Shown: positions 8,879-17,136, numbered from the stretch's first letter. The stretch is 64,000 nt of DNA from Nostoc sp. XA010 (GCF_020829625.1 NZ_JAIVFX010000005.1:62001-126000), one strand, 5' to 3'. The notes: generated by a model from the letters alone, not told the origin. Program-made: numbers and translations.

Positions 8879-8920
8879 AACATTTAACACCTGAAACATT
8901 ACTAGATATCGGAGAAAAAA

Positions 8921-9133
8921 ATGGCAACTCAAGGAACTCGTCCCTCTACTGATTTACCACCTGTTGCAGCAGAATACAACGGTGTAGATCGAAATGCATT
9001 TCTGTTTGGCTGGACACCTCAAGCCGAAATTTGGAATGGTCGCTTTGCAGCAATTGGTTTTCTAGCTTATCTATTGTGGGATTTAGCAGGCTATAGCGTT
9101 CTTCGTGACGTTCTACACATAGTTGGCTACTAG
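8921..9133 (+). CDS. High-light-inducible protein (HLIP), tandem copy 3
   Basis: This 70-residue copy carries VAAEYNG in place of VATEYNG and ends VLRDVLHIVGY, which distinguishes it from copies 1 and 2. The EIWNGRFAAIGF signature and helix are intact. It sits exactly one repeat unit (255 bp) after copy 2 and has the same GGAGAAAAAA ribosome site. Confidence 0.92.
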   Translation: MATQGTRPSTDLPPVAAEYNGVDRNAFLFGWTPQAEIWNGRFAAIGFLAYLLWDLAGYSVLRDVLHIVGY

Positions 9134-9175
9134 AACATTTAACACCTGAAACATTACTAGATATCGGAGAAAAAA

Positions 9176-9388
9176 ATGGCAACTCAAGGAACTCGTCCCT
9201 CTACTGATTTACCACCTGTTGCAGCCGAATACAACGGTGTAGATCGAAATGCATTTCTGTTTGGCTGGACACCTCAAGCCGAAATTTGGAATGGTCGCTT
9301 TGCAGCAATTGGTTTTCTAGCTTATCTATTGTGGGATTTAGCAGGCTATAGCGTTCTTCGTGATGTATTGCACTTAGTTAGCTACTAG
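9176..9388 (+). CDS. High-light-inducible protein (HLIP), tandem copy 4
   Basis: This 70-residue copy is closest to copy 3 and ends VLRDVLHLVSY. The C-terminus LVSY is shared with the dead first copy. The chlorophyll-binding helix is intact. It is the last member of the tightly spaced 255-bp series; a heptamer repeat follows its stop codon. Confidence 0.92.
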   Translation: MATQGTRPSTDLPPVAAEYNGVDRNAFLFGWTPQAEIWNGRFAAIGFLAYLLWDLAGYSVLRDVLHLVSY

Positions 9389-9397
9389 TACCGCAAA

Positions 9398-9426
9398 GCG
9401 GAAGTCAAAAGTCAAAAGTCAAAAAG
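9398..9426. repeat. Heptamer tandem repeat (AAGTCAA-type STRR)
   Basis: About three to four copies of AGTCAAA stand between HLIP copies 4 and 5. This is typical short tandemly repeated repetitive DNA of heterocystous cyanobacteria and probably accounts for the longer spacer here. Confidence 0.7.
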
Positions 9427-9530
9427 CTTTAATTTTAGCCTTTCTGGCTATTTTAAATGGTAGGTTTATTTCCGCCGACCTGTACTAGAACATTAGACAT
9501 TTGAAAAATTACTAAATATTGGAGAAAAAA

Positions 9531-9740
9531 ATGGCAACTAAAGAGACTCGTCCTTCTACTGATTTACCACCTGTTGCAGCAGAATACAACGGCGTAGATC
9601 GCAATGCATTTTTGTTTGGCTTGACTCCCCAAACCGAAATTTGGAATGGTCGCTTGGCAGCAATTGGCTTTCTTGCCTATTTACTTTGGGATTTAGCTGG
9701 CTATAGCGTTGTTCGTGACGTACTACACATCGTTAGTTAG
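9531..9740 (+). CDS. High-light-inducible protein (HLIP), divergent copy 5
   Basis: The 69-residue product starts MATKETRP; the upstream TTG at 9519 is less likely because the ATG at 9531 follows the same GGAGAAAAAA site as in the other copies. It is more diverged: FGLTPQTEIWNGRLAAIGF replaces FGWTPQAEIWNGRFAAIGF. It lies 142 bases after copy 4 instead of 42, so it is probably the older member from which the series is separated by a repeat insertion. A strong terminator follows at 9863. Confidence 0.9.
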   Translation: MATKETRPSTDLPPVAAEYNGVDRNAFLFGLTPQTEIWNGRLAAIGFLAYLLWDLAGYSVVRDVLHIVS

Positions 9741-9862
9741 TAACGATAAGTGAGGAGTTAGTAGTGATGAGTTTTAAATCAACTATTAATTTATAACTCA
9801 AAGCTGATAATTATTAACTCCTCACTGAAACTGAATTTAGAACTATAAAAAGTTTATTTTCC

Positions 9863-9895
9863 AAGCATGAATTGTCTATTCATGCTTTTCTTTAT
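9863..9895 (+). terminator. Intrinsic terminator of the HLIP cluster
   Basis: The perfect 10-bp stem AAGCATGAAT/ATTCATGCTT (9863-9872 and 9878-9887) with a 5-base loop is followed by a T-rich run. It lies about 120 bases after the last HLIP gene. Confidence 0.8.
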
Positions 9896-10000
9896 TTAGA
9901 GGAAAAACCGAGCAAATATATATAAAGCTGAAGCTGCAAGTTGCCATAACATAGTGTAAAAAATTTTAAACGATATCCGGTGTCCATGTTGATCGTAGCG

Positions 10001-10032
10001 AAAAAAGTCACCTAGTTATAGGTGACTTTTTT
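10001..10032. terminator. Bidirectional intrinsic terminator
   Basis: The 8-bp stem GTCACCTA/TAGGTGAC with loop GTTA is flanked by A6 on the left and T7 on the right, so it works in both directions. It separates the HLIP cluster from the convergent universal stress protein gene. Confidence 0.85.
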
Positions 10033-10075
10033 ATAATTACAATTAGATAAAAATTACTGAAATTCTTAACAGTGA

Positions 10076-10711
10076 TTATTCATCAATACAACTAGGAATA
10101 CCCAAAACAGCGCAGGGGAAATTAGAACCTAGTGCCTCAATCATCGGATGATTGACAGAATTGCAACCGAGAAACAGAATATCAGCACCTTCTGATTCAA
10201 CAACTTTGTTCAGTTCTGTAGAAATGCAGCCAAACCGTAAATGAGATTTGAAACAACCTTGCCATTCTTCAGCCAGACTTCGAGCTTGCCAGAGAATTAT
10301 ATCTGCTTTTTGCAGGGGAGTTACCACTGCCTGCAATTGGGGTTGAGTTAATACCTGTGTGGTAGACTGTGATATTTCATTGATTTGGCACTCAAATTGA
10401 GGCTGTTGTGTTGGTAAGCTCAAGACATTTGAATACTGGCTTTTTGAATTGTTTTCTAGCACATAAACGGCTTGAACTGTGACTTCTGCATTAGTAGCTA
10501 AACGCGTTTGATGGGCAATCCAAAAGGCAATATCTAGCGCCGTATGACTGTTAGGAGATGCGTCATAAGCAACAATTAAATTAACTGCTTTTGCTTGTTG
10601 AGGTTTTTTAGAAAAAGGTTTTTTTGGTTCTGGCAATAGTACCATTTGTTCAATTAAGTCATCTCGGCCTGTGGCACTTTGCAGACGTGCTAACATTGGC
10701 TTAATTTGCAC
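10076..10711 (-). CDS. Universal stress protein (UspA family)
   Basis: The 211-residue protein has one Usp domain. The strand LIVAYDASPNSHTALDIA (about residues 46-63) is the start of the fold, with the Asp that contacts nucleotide. The C-terminal ADILFLGCNSVNHPMIEALGSNFPCAVLGIP is the Usp end with a degenerate ATP-loop (the usual G-x2-G-x9-G is only partly kept). About 40 extra residues precede the domain. Usp proteins are small cytosolic stress-response proteins. It reads leftward and its leader contains a c-di-AMP riboswitch (10872-11001), which suggests second-messenger control. Its bidirectional terminator is shared with the HLIP cluster. Confidence 0.85.
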   Translation of the reverse strand: MQIKPMLARLQSATGRDDLIEQMVLLPEPKKPFSKKPQQAKAVNLIVAYDASPNSHTALDIAFWIAHQTRLATNAEVTVQAVYVLENNSKSQYSNVLSLPTQQPQFECQINEISQSTTQVLTQPQLQAVVTPLQKADIILWQARSLAEEWQGCFKSHLRFGCISTELNKVVESEGADILFLGCNSVNHPMIEALGSNFPCAVLGIPSCIDE

Positions 10712-10871
10712 AGCTTTACTTCTCCCAATGAAATGAATTTACAATGAGAAGCAGGGCGATCAATTTGAGATTTTGGATTTTGGATTTTAGATTGAGTGAC
10801 GATAACCAAAATTTAAAATCTTAAATCAATCAAGGAAACCCCAATAATAACTGTATTACAGCCAAACTGTT

Positions 10872-11001
10872 GGGGGTTCCTTCCATTGCCTACGGAGTTA
10901 GCTGACGGGCTAAGACTGGAAGGTGTCTCTCGTAAGATTAGCCCCAAACATTGGTTCCTCCGTTCCAAATTCAGCTTTCATGAATTTGAATTAGGCTACC
11001 C
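10872..11001 (-). promoter_or_regulatory. c-di-AMP riboswitch (ydaO/yuaA) upstream of usp
   Basis: Read on the minus strand, the leader contains CCUAAUUC near its 5' end, GGAACGGAGGAACCAA, UUUGGGGCUAAUC, a variable stem, and then the hallmark CCCGUCAGCUAAC followed by UCCGUAGGCA and GGAAGG. These blocks, in this order, are those of the ydaO/yuaA class that binds cyclic di-AMP and usually turns expression off. It lies about 160 bases before the usp start. A GGAACCCC/GGGGUUUCC pairing just downstream might be the expression platform, but lacks a clear U-run. Confidence 0.88.
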
Positions 11002-11024
11002 ACTAAAAAAAATGATAATCTAAT

Positions 11025-11864
11025 TTACTCGTCTTGGGCAAAATATCGATCAAGGAAATTCAGAGCGTGATTGCGGAGATCAAAATATTCTTTTGAGTTT
11101 CGCATGGCCGCGCGATCGCGTGGATGCTCAAAAGGAACTTCTAATATCTCTCCTATACTAGCAGCTGGGCCATTGGTCATCAAGACGATGCGATCGGACA
11201 TATAAATTGCTTCATCAACATCGTGGGTAATCATCATTACTGCCTGACGATTATTTTCCCAAATATCCAATACCTGGCGCTGTAATTTGCCACGAGTTAG
11301 TGCATCTAGCGCCCCAAAAGGTTCATCCATCAGCAACATTTTAGGACGAATTGCTAAAGCTCTGGCAATACCTACTCGTTGTTTCATCCCTCCAGAGATT
11401 TCATCAGGATATTTGTCAGCCGCCGCCGTCAAGTTTACCATTGCCAAGTGTTGATTTACAATGCTAATTTTCTCAGCCCGATTAGCATTTTTTAGCACTT
11501 CATCCACAGCTAAACGGATATTTTCTCGCACAGTTAACCAAGGTAACAGCGAATAATTCTGAAATACCATCATCCGTTCGGCTCCTGGCTTATGAATTTC
11601 TTTTCCATCTAGCCGTACTGAGCCGGAAGTGGCTTTTTCTAAACCAGCTACTATCTTTAGTAGAGTTGATTTTCCACAACCAGAGTGACCAATTACAGAA
11701 ATATATTCATCTTCACCAATGGTCAGATTAACCCCATCTAAAACGACAAAGTTATCTTTATCAGGTGTCGGATAAGACTTGACTAAATTTTCAATTTCTA
11801 AAAACCCAGTTCGGGACATAACTTCGGTCTGGGTATTAATAGGTAATGAGGTATATTCCATCAT
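11025..11864 (-). CDS. ABC transporter ATP-binding protein, NrtD/CmpD/SsuB-like
   Basis: The 279-residue ATPase contains Walker A GHSGCGKST (about residues 58-66), signature ISGGMKQRVGIARA, Walker B MLLMDEPFGALD and the switch HDVDEA. It energises uptake by the neighbouring permease (13547) and binding protein (12017), all read leftward as one transcription unit. The family (nitrate, bicarbonate, sulfonate, taurine) does not fix the substrate. A 152-base heptamer-repeat spacer separates it from the binding-protein gene. The next riboswitch begins just after its stop codon. It lacks the extra NrtA-like domain of NrtC-type subunits. Confidence 0.9.
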   Translation of the reverse strand: MMEYTSLPINTQTEVMSRTGFLEIENLVKSYPTPDKDNFVVLDGVNLTIGEDEYISVIGHSGCGKSTLLKIVAGLEKATSGSVRLDGKEIHKPGAERMMVFQNYSLLPWLTVRENIRLAVDEVLKNANRAEKISIVNQHLAMVNLTAAADKYPDEISGGMKQRVGIARALAIRPKMLLMDEPFGALDALTRGKLQRQVLDIWENNRQAVMMITHDVDEAIYMSDRIVLMTNGPAASIGEILEVPFEHPRDRAAMRNSKEYFDLRNHALNFLDRYFAQDE

Positions 11865-11867
11865 CGA

Positions 11868-12010
11868 AATGCTCCAGAAATAATTTAGTCAATCAATTTT
11901 GAATTTTAGATTTGCAATTTTAGATTGTTCCTGATCAAAAGAATGCAGGGCTGCTGAGGCAGAGCATAAACCAAGGAACCAAAATCCAAAATCTAAAATC
12001 CAAAATTGGC
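11868..12010. repeat. AAAATCT-type heptamer repeats forming an inverted repeat
   Basis: The left side reads CAATTTTGAATTTTAGATTT and the right side CCAAAATCCAAAATCTAAAA, which can pair. This is spacer DNA between the transporter genes built from the same heptamers as at 10765-10820 and 56850-56880. It lies within the transporter transcription unit and could attenuate the ATPase gene. Confidence 0.5.
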
Positions 12011-12016
12011 AGGGAT

Positions 12017-13459
12017 TTAAGACATGAAAAAGTTAGTGGGAGCGTTAGCCCTGATGGCAAAACTATTCAGATAACCCACAGGATCGCTGGGGTCGAAGCC
12101 TTTCTTATCTATAAATACTTCTGGTGGCTCGACCTTGTAATCATCCTTGGGGCACTGAATGCCCATTTCAGATGCTATCTCCCGATATAAATCTGTTCTC
12201 CAACCAAGTTCGGCTAGTTTATCAGCATTTTTGGGGAATTGCTTAATTTGTCCCCACCGTGCGGCTTGTGTCATCAACCAGATACTTCTTGATCTCCATA
12301 AGAATGTTGAGTGTTCTCCTGGCTGTTTGGGAAGGTTGTCAGGAATATCGAAGAAAATCGTGGTGTCGGCGGCTTTGATGGTGCGGTCTTTGCCGTCAAA
12401 GCCGCCATAGTTGTAATTGCCGAGAATTCCCGGACTTGTAAACTTCGCAATTGGGGCATTTTTCTTTTTAGGTCTAGCACCTGTAAAGGAACGGTCTGTT
12501 ATCAGTTCGGCTACTTCTTGGCGGTTTTCTGCTTTGCTGCAATACTGACAGGCTTCAATCATCGCCTTGACTAGGGAACGATAGGTTTTGGGATATTGGT
12601 CAATGAAAGATTGCATCACTCCCAAAAGCCGATCTGGGTGTCCCAACCAGACTTCTTTACCTTGTGCGAAAGTAAAGCCGATGTTTTCATTACCTGTTAT
12701 TGCCCGTGTATTCCAGGGTTCTGCAACCATGTAAGCTTGCATTGCACCAATCCGCACGTTTGTTACCATTTGGGGCGGCGGAACGATGATGACGCGAAAC
12801 TCTTTAAGGGGATCAACACCTGCGGCGGCGGATAAGTAACGGATAAAGTATTCGTAAATGGAGGAACTTAATACTACCGCCCAAACTCTGTTTTCTGGCG
12901 GTTGCTTGTCAAAATAGCCTCGAAAATCGCGCCCAAAGGCTTCTAAAGCACCATCGCCATATTTTTCTTGATACTCGTACCACGGACGTAGCCCAAAATC
13001 CCACATGGCTTTGTTCATTGTCATGGCGTTACCGTGGCGGTGTATGGTCATGGCTGCACACAAGGGGGCGTGGCGTGCGCCTTCAGCACCAATTCTCGCA
13101 TTAGTAACTGCACCAGATACTACAGGTGAAGCATCCAGGCGACCAAAAATTAAACCATCGCGGGAGGTGGCCCAACTGGCTTCGCGGTTGAGTGTAACGT
13201 TCAAACCATACTTGCGGAAGAAGCCTTTTTTCCAGGCGATCGCAAATGGCGCACAATCATTAACAGGAACATAACCAACTGTAATATCAGCTTTTTCTAG
13301 GTCGCCGCTTTTAACTACTGGTTGCACAGCTAAAGCTTCTTCTGTCAATCCTTTAGCTGATCTATCTCCTGAAATCCCACAGGAAGACAGCGCCATTCCT
13401 GCCGTTGTTGCTCCTATTCCCTTGATAATATCTCGCCGAGTCCAGTTAATATCACCCAT
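12017..13459 (-). CDS. ABC transporter substrate-binding protein, NrtA/CmpA family
   Basis: The protein has about 480 residues. It begins MGDINWTRRDIIKGIGATTA, a twin-arginine signal, then MALSSCG, which resembles a lipobox, so it is probably a membrane-anchored lipoprotein. The core follows the NrtA/CmpA periplasmic-binding fold: ITVGYVPVNDCAPFAIAWKKGFF, AYMVAEPWNTRAI and GHPDRLLGV. In NrtA and CmpA the ligands are nitrate and bicarbonate; sequence reading does not decide the ligand here. A start at 13510 is possible, but ATG 13459 has a GGAG ribosome site eight bases before it and puts the Tat motif at the N-terminus. Transcription follows the permease gene and is led by a c-di-AMP riboswitch. 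Confidence 0.88.
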   Translation of the reverse strand: MGDINWTRRDIIKGIGATTAGMALSSCGISGDRSAKGLTEEALAVQPVVKSGDLEKADITVGYVPVNDCAPFAIAWKKGFFRKYGLNVTLNREASWATSRDGLIFGRLDASPVVSGAVTNARIGAEGARHAPLCAAMTIHRHGNAMTMNKAMWDFGLRPWYEYQEKYGDGALEAFGRDFRGYFDKQPPENRVWAVVLSSSIYEYFIRYLSAAAGVDPLKEFRVIIVPPPQMVTNVRIGAMQAYMVAEPWNTRAITGNENIGFTFAQGKEVWLGHPDRLLGVMQSFIDQYPKTYRSLVKAMIEACQYCSKAENRQEVAELITDRSFTGARPKKKNAPIAKFTSPGILGNYNYGGFDGKDRTIKAADTTIFFDIPDNLPKQPGEHSTFLWRSRSIWLMTQAARWGQIKQFPKNADKLAELGWRTDLYREIASEMGIQCPKDDYKVEPPEVFIDKKGFDPSDPVGYLNSFAIRANAPTNFFMS

Positions 13460-13546
13460 TTTTGTAGCTCCATTGGTGATTAATTGCTCACGCTTCAGGC
13501 GCAGAGTCACGTTACATCTTGCTGTTTTGATAGCAGCCGAATTTTG

Positions 13547-14398
13547 TTAGTTGGAAGTTTTAGGGCGATGGGTTACTAATTCTTGGATTTTGTCCACGGC
13601 GTAATCCAGGATTAACCCAGTTACACCAATTATCAACACAGCTAAAAAGACTGAACTCAGGTTTAAGCGACTCCATTCATCCCAGACGAAAAAGCCGATA
13701 CCAATACCGCCTGTAAGCATTTCTACGGCGACTATTACCAGCCAAGCTATGCCTAAACTAATTCGTAAACCTGTAAAAATATACGGCAAACTTGCAGGCC
13801 AAATGATTTTTGTAATCCGTCGCCAACGGGGCATTTCTAGCACTCGTGCCACATCTAAATAATCTTTGGGAACGCTAGAAACGCCTAAAGCGGTATTAAT
13901 AATTGTCGGCCATAAGGAAGTAATAAAGATGACAAAAATTGCTGAAGGTTCTGCTAAATTGAAAATTGCTAAGGCGATGGGCAGCCAAGCTAGGGGCGAT
14001 ACAGGTTTAAAAATTTGAATGATCGGATTGAGCGCTAGCATTGCCGGTCTGGACATACCAATTAGAAACCCCAAAGGAATCGCTACTACCGCACCTAACA
14101 AAAAGCCTATTAATACCCGGCGCAGACTTGCAATCAACAGCCAACCAATTCCTAAGTTGCCCGGGCCTCGCTGGTAGAAGGGATTTAAGATGTAGTCTAG
14201 ATTAGCGATTAACGCTTCTGGCGGGGTGGGCATTAATTCATGGTTGGCAAGTGCAATAATCCACCACAGCACAATTATTCCCAAGAACCCCAACACAGGT
14301 AGAAAGAAGACGTCTCTAACGACGACAGGTTTTGCCTTTTTCCAAGCAGCTTGTCCAGCGATCGCTACGATCGCTGCTAAATTTAATTGAAATATCAT
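13547..14398 (-). CDS. ABC transporter permease, NrtB/CmpB/SsuC-like
   Basis: This 283-residue inner-membrane protein has about six hydrophobic segments, the first near residues 32-48 (FLPVLGFLGIIVLWWII). The BPD_transp_1 EAA-type loop for ATPase contact lies near PKDYLDVARVLEMPRWRRI (about residues 175-195). It is the first gene of the transporter unit, directly downstream of the c-di-AMP riboswitch at 14498-14712. Together with the binding protein and the ATPase it forms a complete importer. Confidence 0.9.
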   Translation of the reverse strand: MIFQLNLAAIVAIAGQAAWKKAKPVVVRDVFFLPVLGFLGIIVLWWIIALANHELMPTPPEALIANLDYILNPFYQRGPGNLGIGWLLIASLRRVLIGFLLGAVVAIPLGFLIGMSRPAMLALNPIIQIFKPVSPLAWLPIALAIFNLAEPSAIFVIFITSLWPTIINTALGVSSVPKDYLDVARVLEMPRWRRITKIIWPASLPYIFTGLRISLGIAWLVIVAVEMLTGGIGIGFFVWDEWSRLNLSSVFLAVLIIGVTGLILDYAVDKIQELVTHRPKTSN

Positions 14399-14497
14399 TT
14401 ATGACCTCAACAGATTTAAGTGCAGGTACAAAAAATCCGAGCAGTACCAGCCTTGGACACCGATGAGATCGGAACATTATAAAAATGCCGTCTCTTC

Positions 14498-14712
14498 AGT
14501 CTCCTCTCAATGCCTACGAAGTTAGCTGACGGGCTAGGGCTGAGAGATGCCCTTCTGAAGAAAGTTATGAGTTATGAGTTATGAGTTATGAGTTAAGTAT
14601 TATTAACTTCTAAATCCTCACTCTGAACTCGTCACTTTCTATGAGATACGCCCCACAATTTGGTTCCTCCGCTCCAGCGTTATGCACTGTGACACGCTGA
14701 ATTAGGCTGACT
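14498..14712 (-). promoter_or_regulatory. c-di-AMP riboswitch (ydaO/yuaA) upstream of the ABC transporter
   Basis: On the minus strand the blocks CCUAAUUCAGCG, GGAGCGGAGGAACCAAAUU, GUGGGGCGUAUCUC, then GCCCUAGCCCGUCAGCUAAC and UUCGUAGGCAUUGAGAGGAG occur in the ydaO order, matching the switch at 10872-11001. Between the second and third helices an 80-base heptamer-repeat insertion sits in a loop that is variable in this class. It ends about 100 bases before the permease start. By family knowledge, high c-di-AMP would lower transporter expression. Confidence 0.88.
14561..14640. repeat. STRR heptamers (AGTTATG x5) inside the riboswitch
   Basis: Five near-perfect AGTTATG units are followed by a GTTAAG/TTAAC palindrome and an imperfect complementary arm (ending CTCGTCACTTT). 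This makes a long hairpin in the riboswitch's variable region. The sibling riboswitch at 10872 has none of it. Confidence 0.75.
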
Positions 14713-15131
14713 TACTCTAATGGATACTAAATTATGCACAATATAACATCAATGCTCAGTAAAAGCCATTGGTATTATGATAAATGTTGTTAACTTTAAT
14801 ACTATAATTAAGTGTTAGCTTGCAAGTTTTTGTAATAAATAAAACCTGTAAATTTAGTCGTGTTGTGGTGAACTCCTTACACGGACTGCTAAATAATATA
14901 GTTGAGCCAAGCATCAAGAATGTTACGTGCTTGATTAATATTTTTAATACAAAATAGATGATACTGAAAAATTTTAGATACAGTTAGTTAATCAGCAAAC
15001 AAAAGAACATGGGCGATGTACTCCTTTTGGTAGGTGAATAAAATTAGTAAATATGGTACAAACTCCCTGCACTCGCTAAACTAATTGGATATGGAACTTT
15101 ACTCATCTATCTCCTAGCTGAATTTAACATA
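14713..15131. promoter_or_regulatory. Intergenic region between the transporter and the histidine kinase
   Basis: About 420 AT-rich bases with no credible gene. The left end must contain the promoter of the leftward riboswitch-transporter transcript, and the right end that of the kinase. No specific operator could be recognised. Confidence 0.4.
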
Positions 15132-16322
15132 ATGGATTTTAGTCAAGTACTGGCTGAAAAAACGGATACCATCCTCGACAAATGGATTGCAGCAGTTCGC
15201 AAGGATAGACGGATTGAAAGTGCTGATGACCTATCTTACACAGCAGTAAAGGATCATATCCCTGATGTTTTGAGAGCAATGGTGACAGTACTTTCAAAAT
15301 CTCAGGATAATGATATTCAGTCAATAGTTACTGCCAGTTTTGAGCATGGAGCTATTCGAGCCGAACAAGGCTTTGATCCAGCAGAAATTGCCAGAGAATA
15401 TCATTTGCTGCGAACAGTAATATTTGATGCTCTACAACCAGATTTAATGGAGGGAACACCTGTACAGATAATTCGTTCCATGCGTTTGATTGACGCTATC
15501 ATGGACGAAGCGATCGCTCGGTGTTTCAAGAGTTATGTTGAGGAGCGGTTGCGAGAATTACACCAGTTGCAGTTATCACTAACACTTCATAATGATGAAC
15601 TCACACGCTTGATTAGTGCAAATCAAGAGTATCTTTCGCAACTAGCCCACGAATTGAAACATCCTTTAACTTCCATTATTGGTTACTCGGATCTGTTTTT
15701 GCGCCAACAACGGCGCAAGACTGAGATAAAAGACAACTATACCAATCTAGAACATATTGAGCGCGTGTTACGCAACGGTAGACAGTTACTCCATCTGATC
15801 AACGATGTATTAGAACTTTCGCGGCATGATGCAGGGCAGATAAAACTCCAACTAGCACCCACCGATGTGCGTGAATTAATTAATAATGTATGTGAAATGT
15901 TGGAACCTTTAGCTGGTGGGAAAAATTTAAAAGTCCTAGTAGATTGCGATCGCGCTCCCAAAGAAATAATCACAGATCCTTTTCAATGCCAACAGATTGT
16001 TACAAATCTTATTAGTAATGCAATTCGCTATACAGAGTCGGGGACTATTATTATAATGAGTCAGGTGTTGGAGAATCAAAAATGGGCGATCACGGTTTCT
16101 GACACTGGAATTGGCATTGCACCAGAGAACCAAGCCCAGATATTTGAAGCTTACTTTCGCGTAAGTTTTAGCGATCGCCCCTATCTCCCTGATAGTACAG
16201 GATTGGGATTAGCGATCGTCTCCCGCTTAGTAAAACTACTCGAAGGTGAAATTAAGCTAGTCTCTGAAGTAGGCGTTGGTTCTACTTTCACCGTAATTTT
16301 GCCCTTACAAATAGAAAGTTGA
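15132..16322 (+). CDS. Sensor histidine kinase with RsbRD-type N-terminal domain
   Basis: The 396-residue protein has three parts. Residues about 5-140 form an RsbRD_N-like helical sensor (WIAAVRKDRRI, REYHLLRTVIFDAL). A HisKA domain follows with the phospho-accepting His173 in LAHELKHPLTS. The HATPase_c domain contains the N box NLISNAIRYTE, the G1 box VSDTGIGIA and the G2 box GLGLAIV (about residues 280-395). No membrane segments are present, so it senses a cytosolic signal. There is no response regulator next to it, so it is an orphan kinase. The ATG at 15132 gives the expected RsbRD start. Confidence 0.9.
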   Translation: MDFSQVLAEKTDTILDKWIAAVRKDRRIESADDLSYTAVKDHIPDVLRAMVTVLSKSQDNDIQSIVTASFEHGAIRAEQGFDPAEIAREYHLLRTVIFDALQPDLMEGTPVQIIRSMRLIDAIMDEAIARCFKSYVEERLRELHQLQLSLTLHNDELTRLISANQEYLSQLAHELKHPLTSIIGYSDLFLRQQRRKTEIKDNYTNLEHIERVLRNGRQLLHLINDVLELSRHDAGQIKLQLAPTDVRELINNVCEMLEPLAGGKNLKVLVDCDRAPKEIITDPFQCQQIVTNLISNAIRYTESGTIIIMSQVLENQKWAITVSDTGIGIAPENQAQIFEAYFRVSFSDRPYLPDSTGLGLAIVSRLVKLLEGEIKLVSEVGVGSTFTVILPLQIES

Positions 16323-16378
16323 TTTCGCGCCAAGACGTAAAATTCTTCTTTGCGCCTTTGCGTGAAATCAAAAAACAT
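16318..16378. terminator. Hairpin between convergent kinase and rnc genes
   Basis: TTGATTTCGCGC near 16318 pairs with GCGTGAAATCAA near 16363 with one wobble, leaving a roughly 35-base loop. It sits between two convergent stop codons, a position typical for a shared terminator. Low certainty because of the long loop. Confidence 0.4.
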
Positions 16379-16380
16379 TA

Positions 16381-17067
16381 TTACAACAATCCTTGTTTTT
16401 TCAACTTATCTAGCGCATCCTCAGCAGCAGCTTTTTCAGCATCTTTTTTATTCCGTCCTTTACCTTCGCCGTAAAATTTTTCATTTACCAATACTTTTGC
16501 GATGAATTCTGGCGCGTGAGAAGGGCCTCCTATTTGCTCTGTAAAATATTTGGGGGGATTTGGAGTAACGTTGCGTTGCACCCATTCTTGAAAGCGATTT
16601 TTTGAGTCTACATTAGAACGAGACACAACTATATGCTTAGGATCTACAGAATCAAATAACGGTTCTATAATTGCGCGAACTGTTTCAATATTGGAATCAT
16701 TATCTAAATAGTAAGCACCAAGTACAGCTTCAAAGGTGCTACTAAGCAAATTAGGATTTTGGAAGCCTCCGTCTCGAATTGCGCCTTTTCCTAACCGCAT
16801 CCTAAAGTCCAAACCTACCTCCTCGGCGAACTTTGCTAATTGTTTTTCATCTACCAGGGCCGAACGCCGCCGGGTTAATTCATCTTCTCCCATTTCTGGG
16901 TGACACTTGTATAGATATTCGCCACTTAAGAAATTCAGCAAAGCATCACCGAGGAATTCTAGGCGTTCATTATGTTCACCTTCTCCGGGATTTTCATGGA
17001 CATAAGAACGGTGAGTAAGTGCATGGCGTAGAAGTTTTTCATTATGAAATATTAGAATCTTGTGCAT
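16381..17067 (-). CDS. rnc: Ribonuclease III
   Basis: The 228-residue protein has the RNase III signature NERLEFLGDALLNFL at about residues 33-47. Catalytic acidic residues are visible in ERLEFLGDA and in the second metal site (SSTFEAVLGAYYLD). A double-stranded-RNA-binding domain follows from about residue 155 to the end (NRFQEWVQRN ... KNKKDAEKAAAEDALDKL). It cleaves double-stranded RNA in rRNA and mRNA processing and can process type II pre-crRNA, although no type II system is visible here. Length and domain order are normal. It is encoded after the NYN gene on the same strand, with a terminator between them. Confidence 0.95.
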   Translation of the reverse strand: MHKILIFHNEKLLRHALTHRSYVHENPGEGEHNERLEFLGDALLNFLSGEYLYKCHPEMGEDELTRRRSALVDEKQLAKFAEEVGLDFRMRLGKGAIRDGGFQNPNLLSSTFEAVLGAYYLDNDSNIETVRAIIEPLFDSVDPKHIVVSRSNVDSKNRFQEWVQRNVTPNPPKYFTEQIGGPSHAPEFIAKVLVNEKFYGEGKGRNKKDAEKAAAEDALDKLKKQGLL

Positions 17068-17136
17068 TTTTATCTTGTGTTTTGTTGGATAAATTGAATG
17101 TTACAAAGCTTTACAATCATACTTTTAATCAAACAT

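Larger units (their letters stand above)
8368..9388 (+). repeat. Tandem 255-bp repeat units (HLIP gene plus spacer)
   Basis: Four units with starts at 8410, 8666, 8921 and 9176 repeat the gene and the 42-base spacer (AGAACATTTAACACCTGAAA ... ATATCGGAGAAAAAA) almost without change. The same spacer also precedes copy 1, following the dead copy. Such direct repeats can expand or shrink by unequal recombination. Confidence 0.9.

Noticed and set aside
10872-11001. Guanidine-I (ykkC) riboswitch before NrtA-type transporter genes
   Set aside because: The conserved ykkC blocks are absent; CCCGUCAGCUAAC and GUAGGCA are those of ydaO.
14521-14560. CTGAGA in the leader, as in TPP riboswitches
   Set aside because: It is on the plus strand only, while the genes are on the minus strand, where the whole order of blocks fits the ydaO class.
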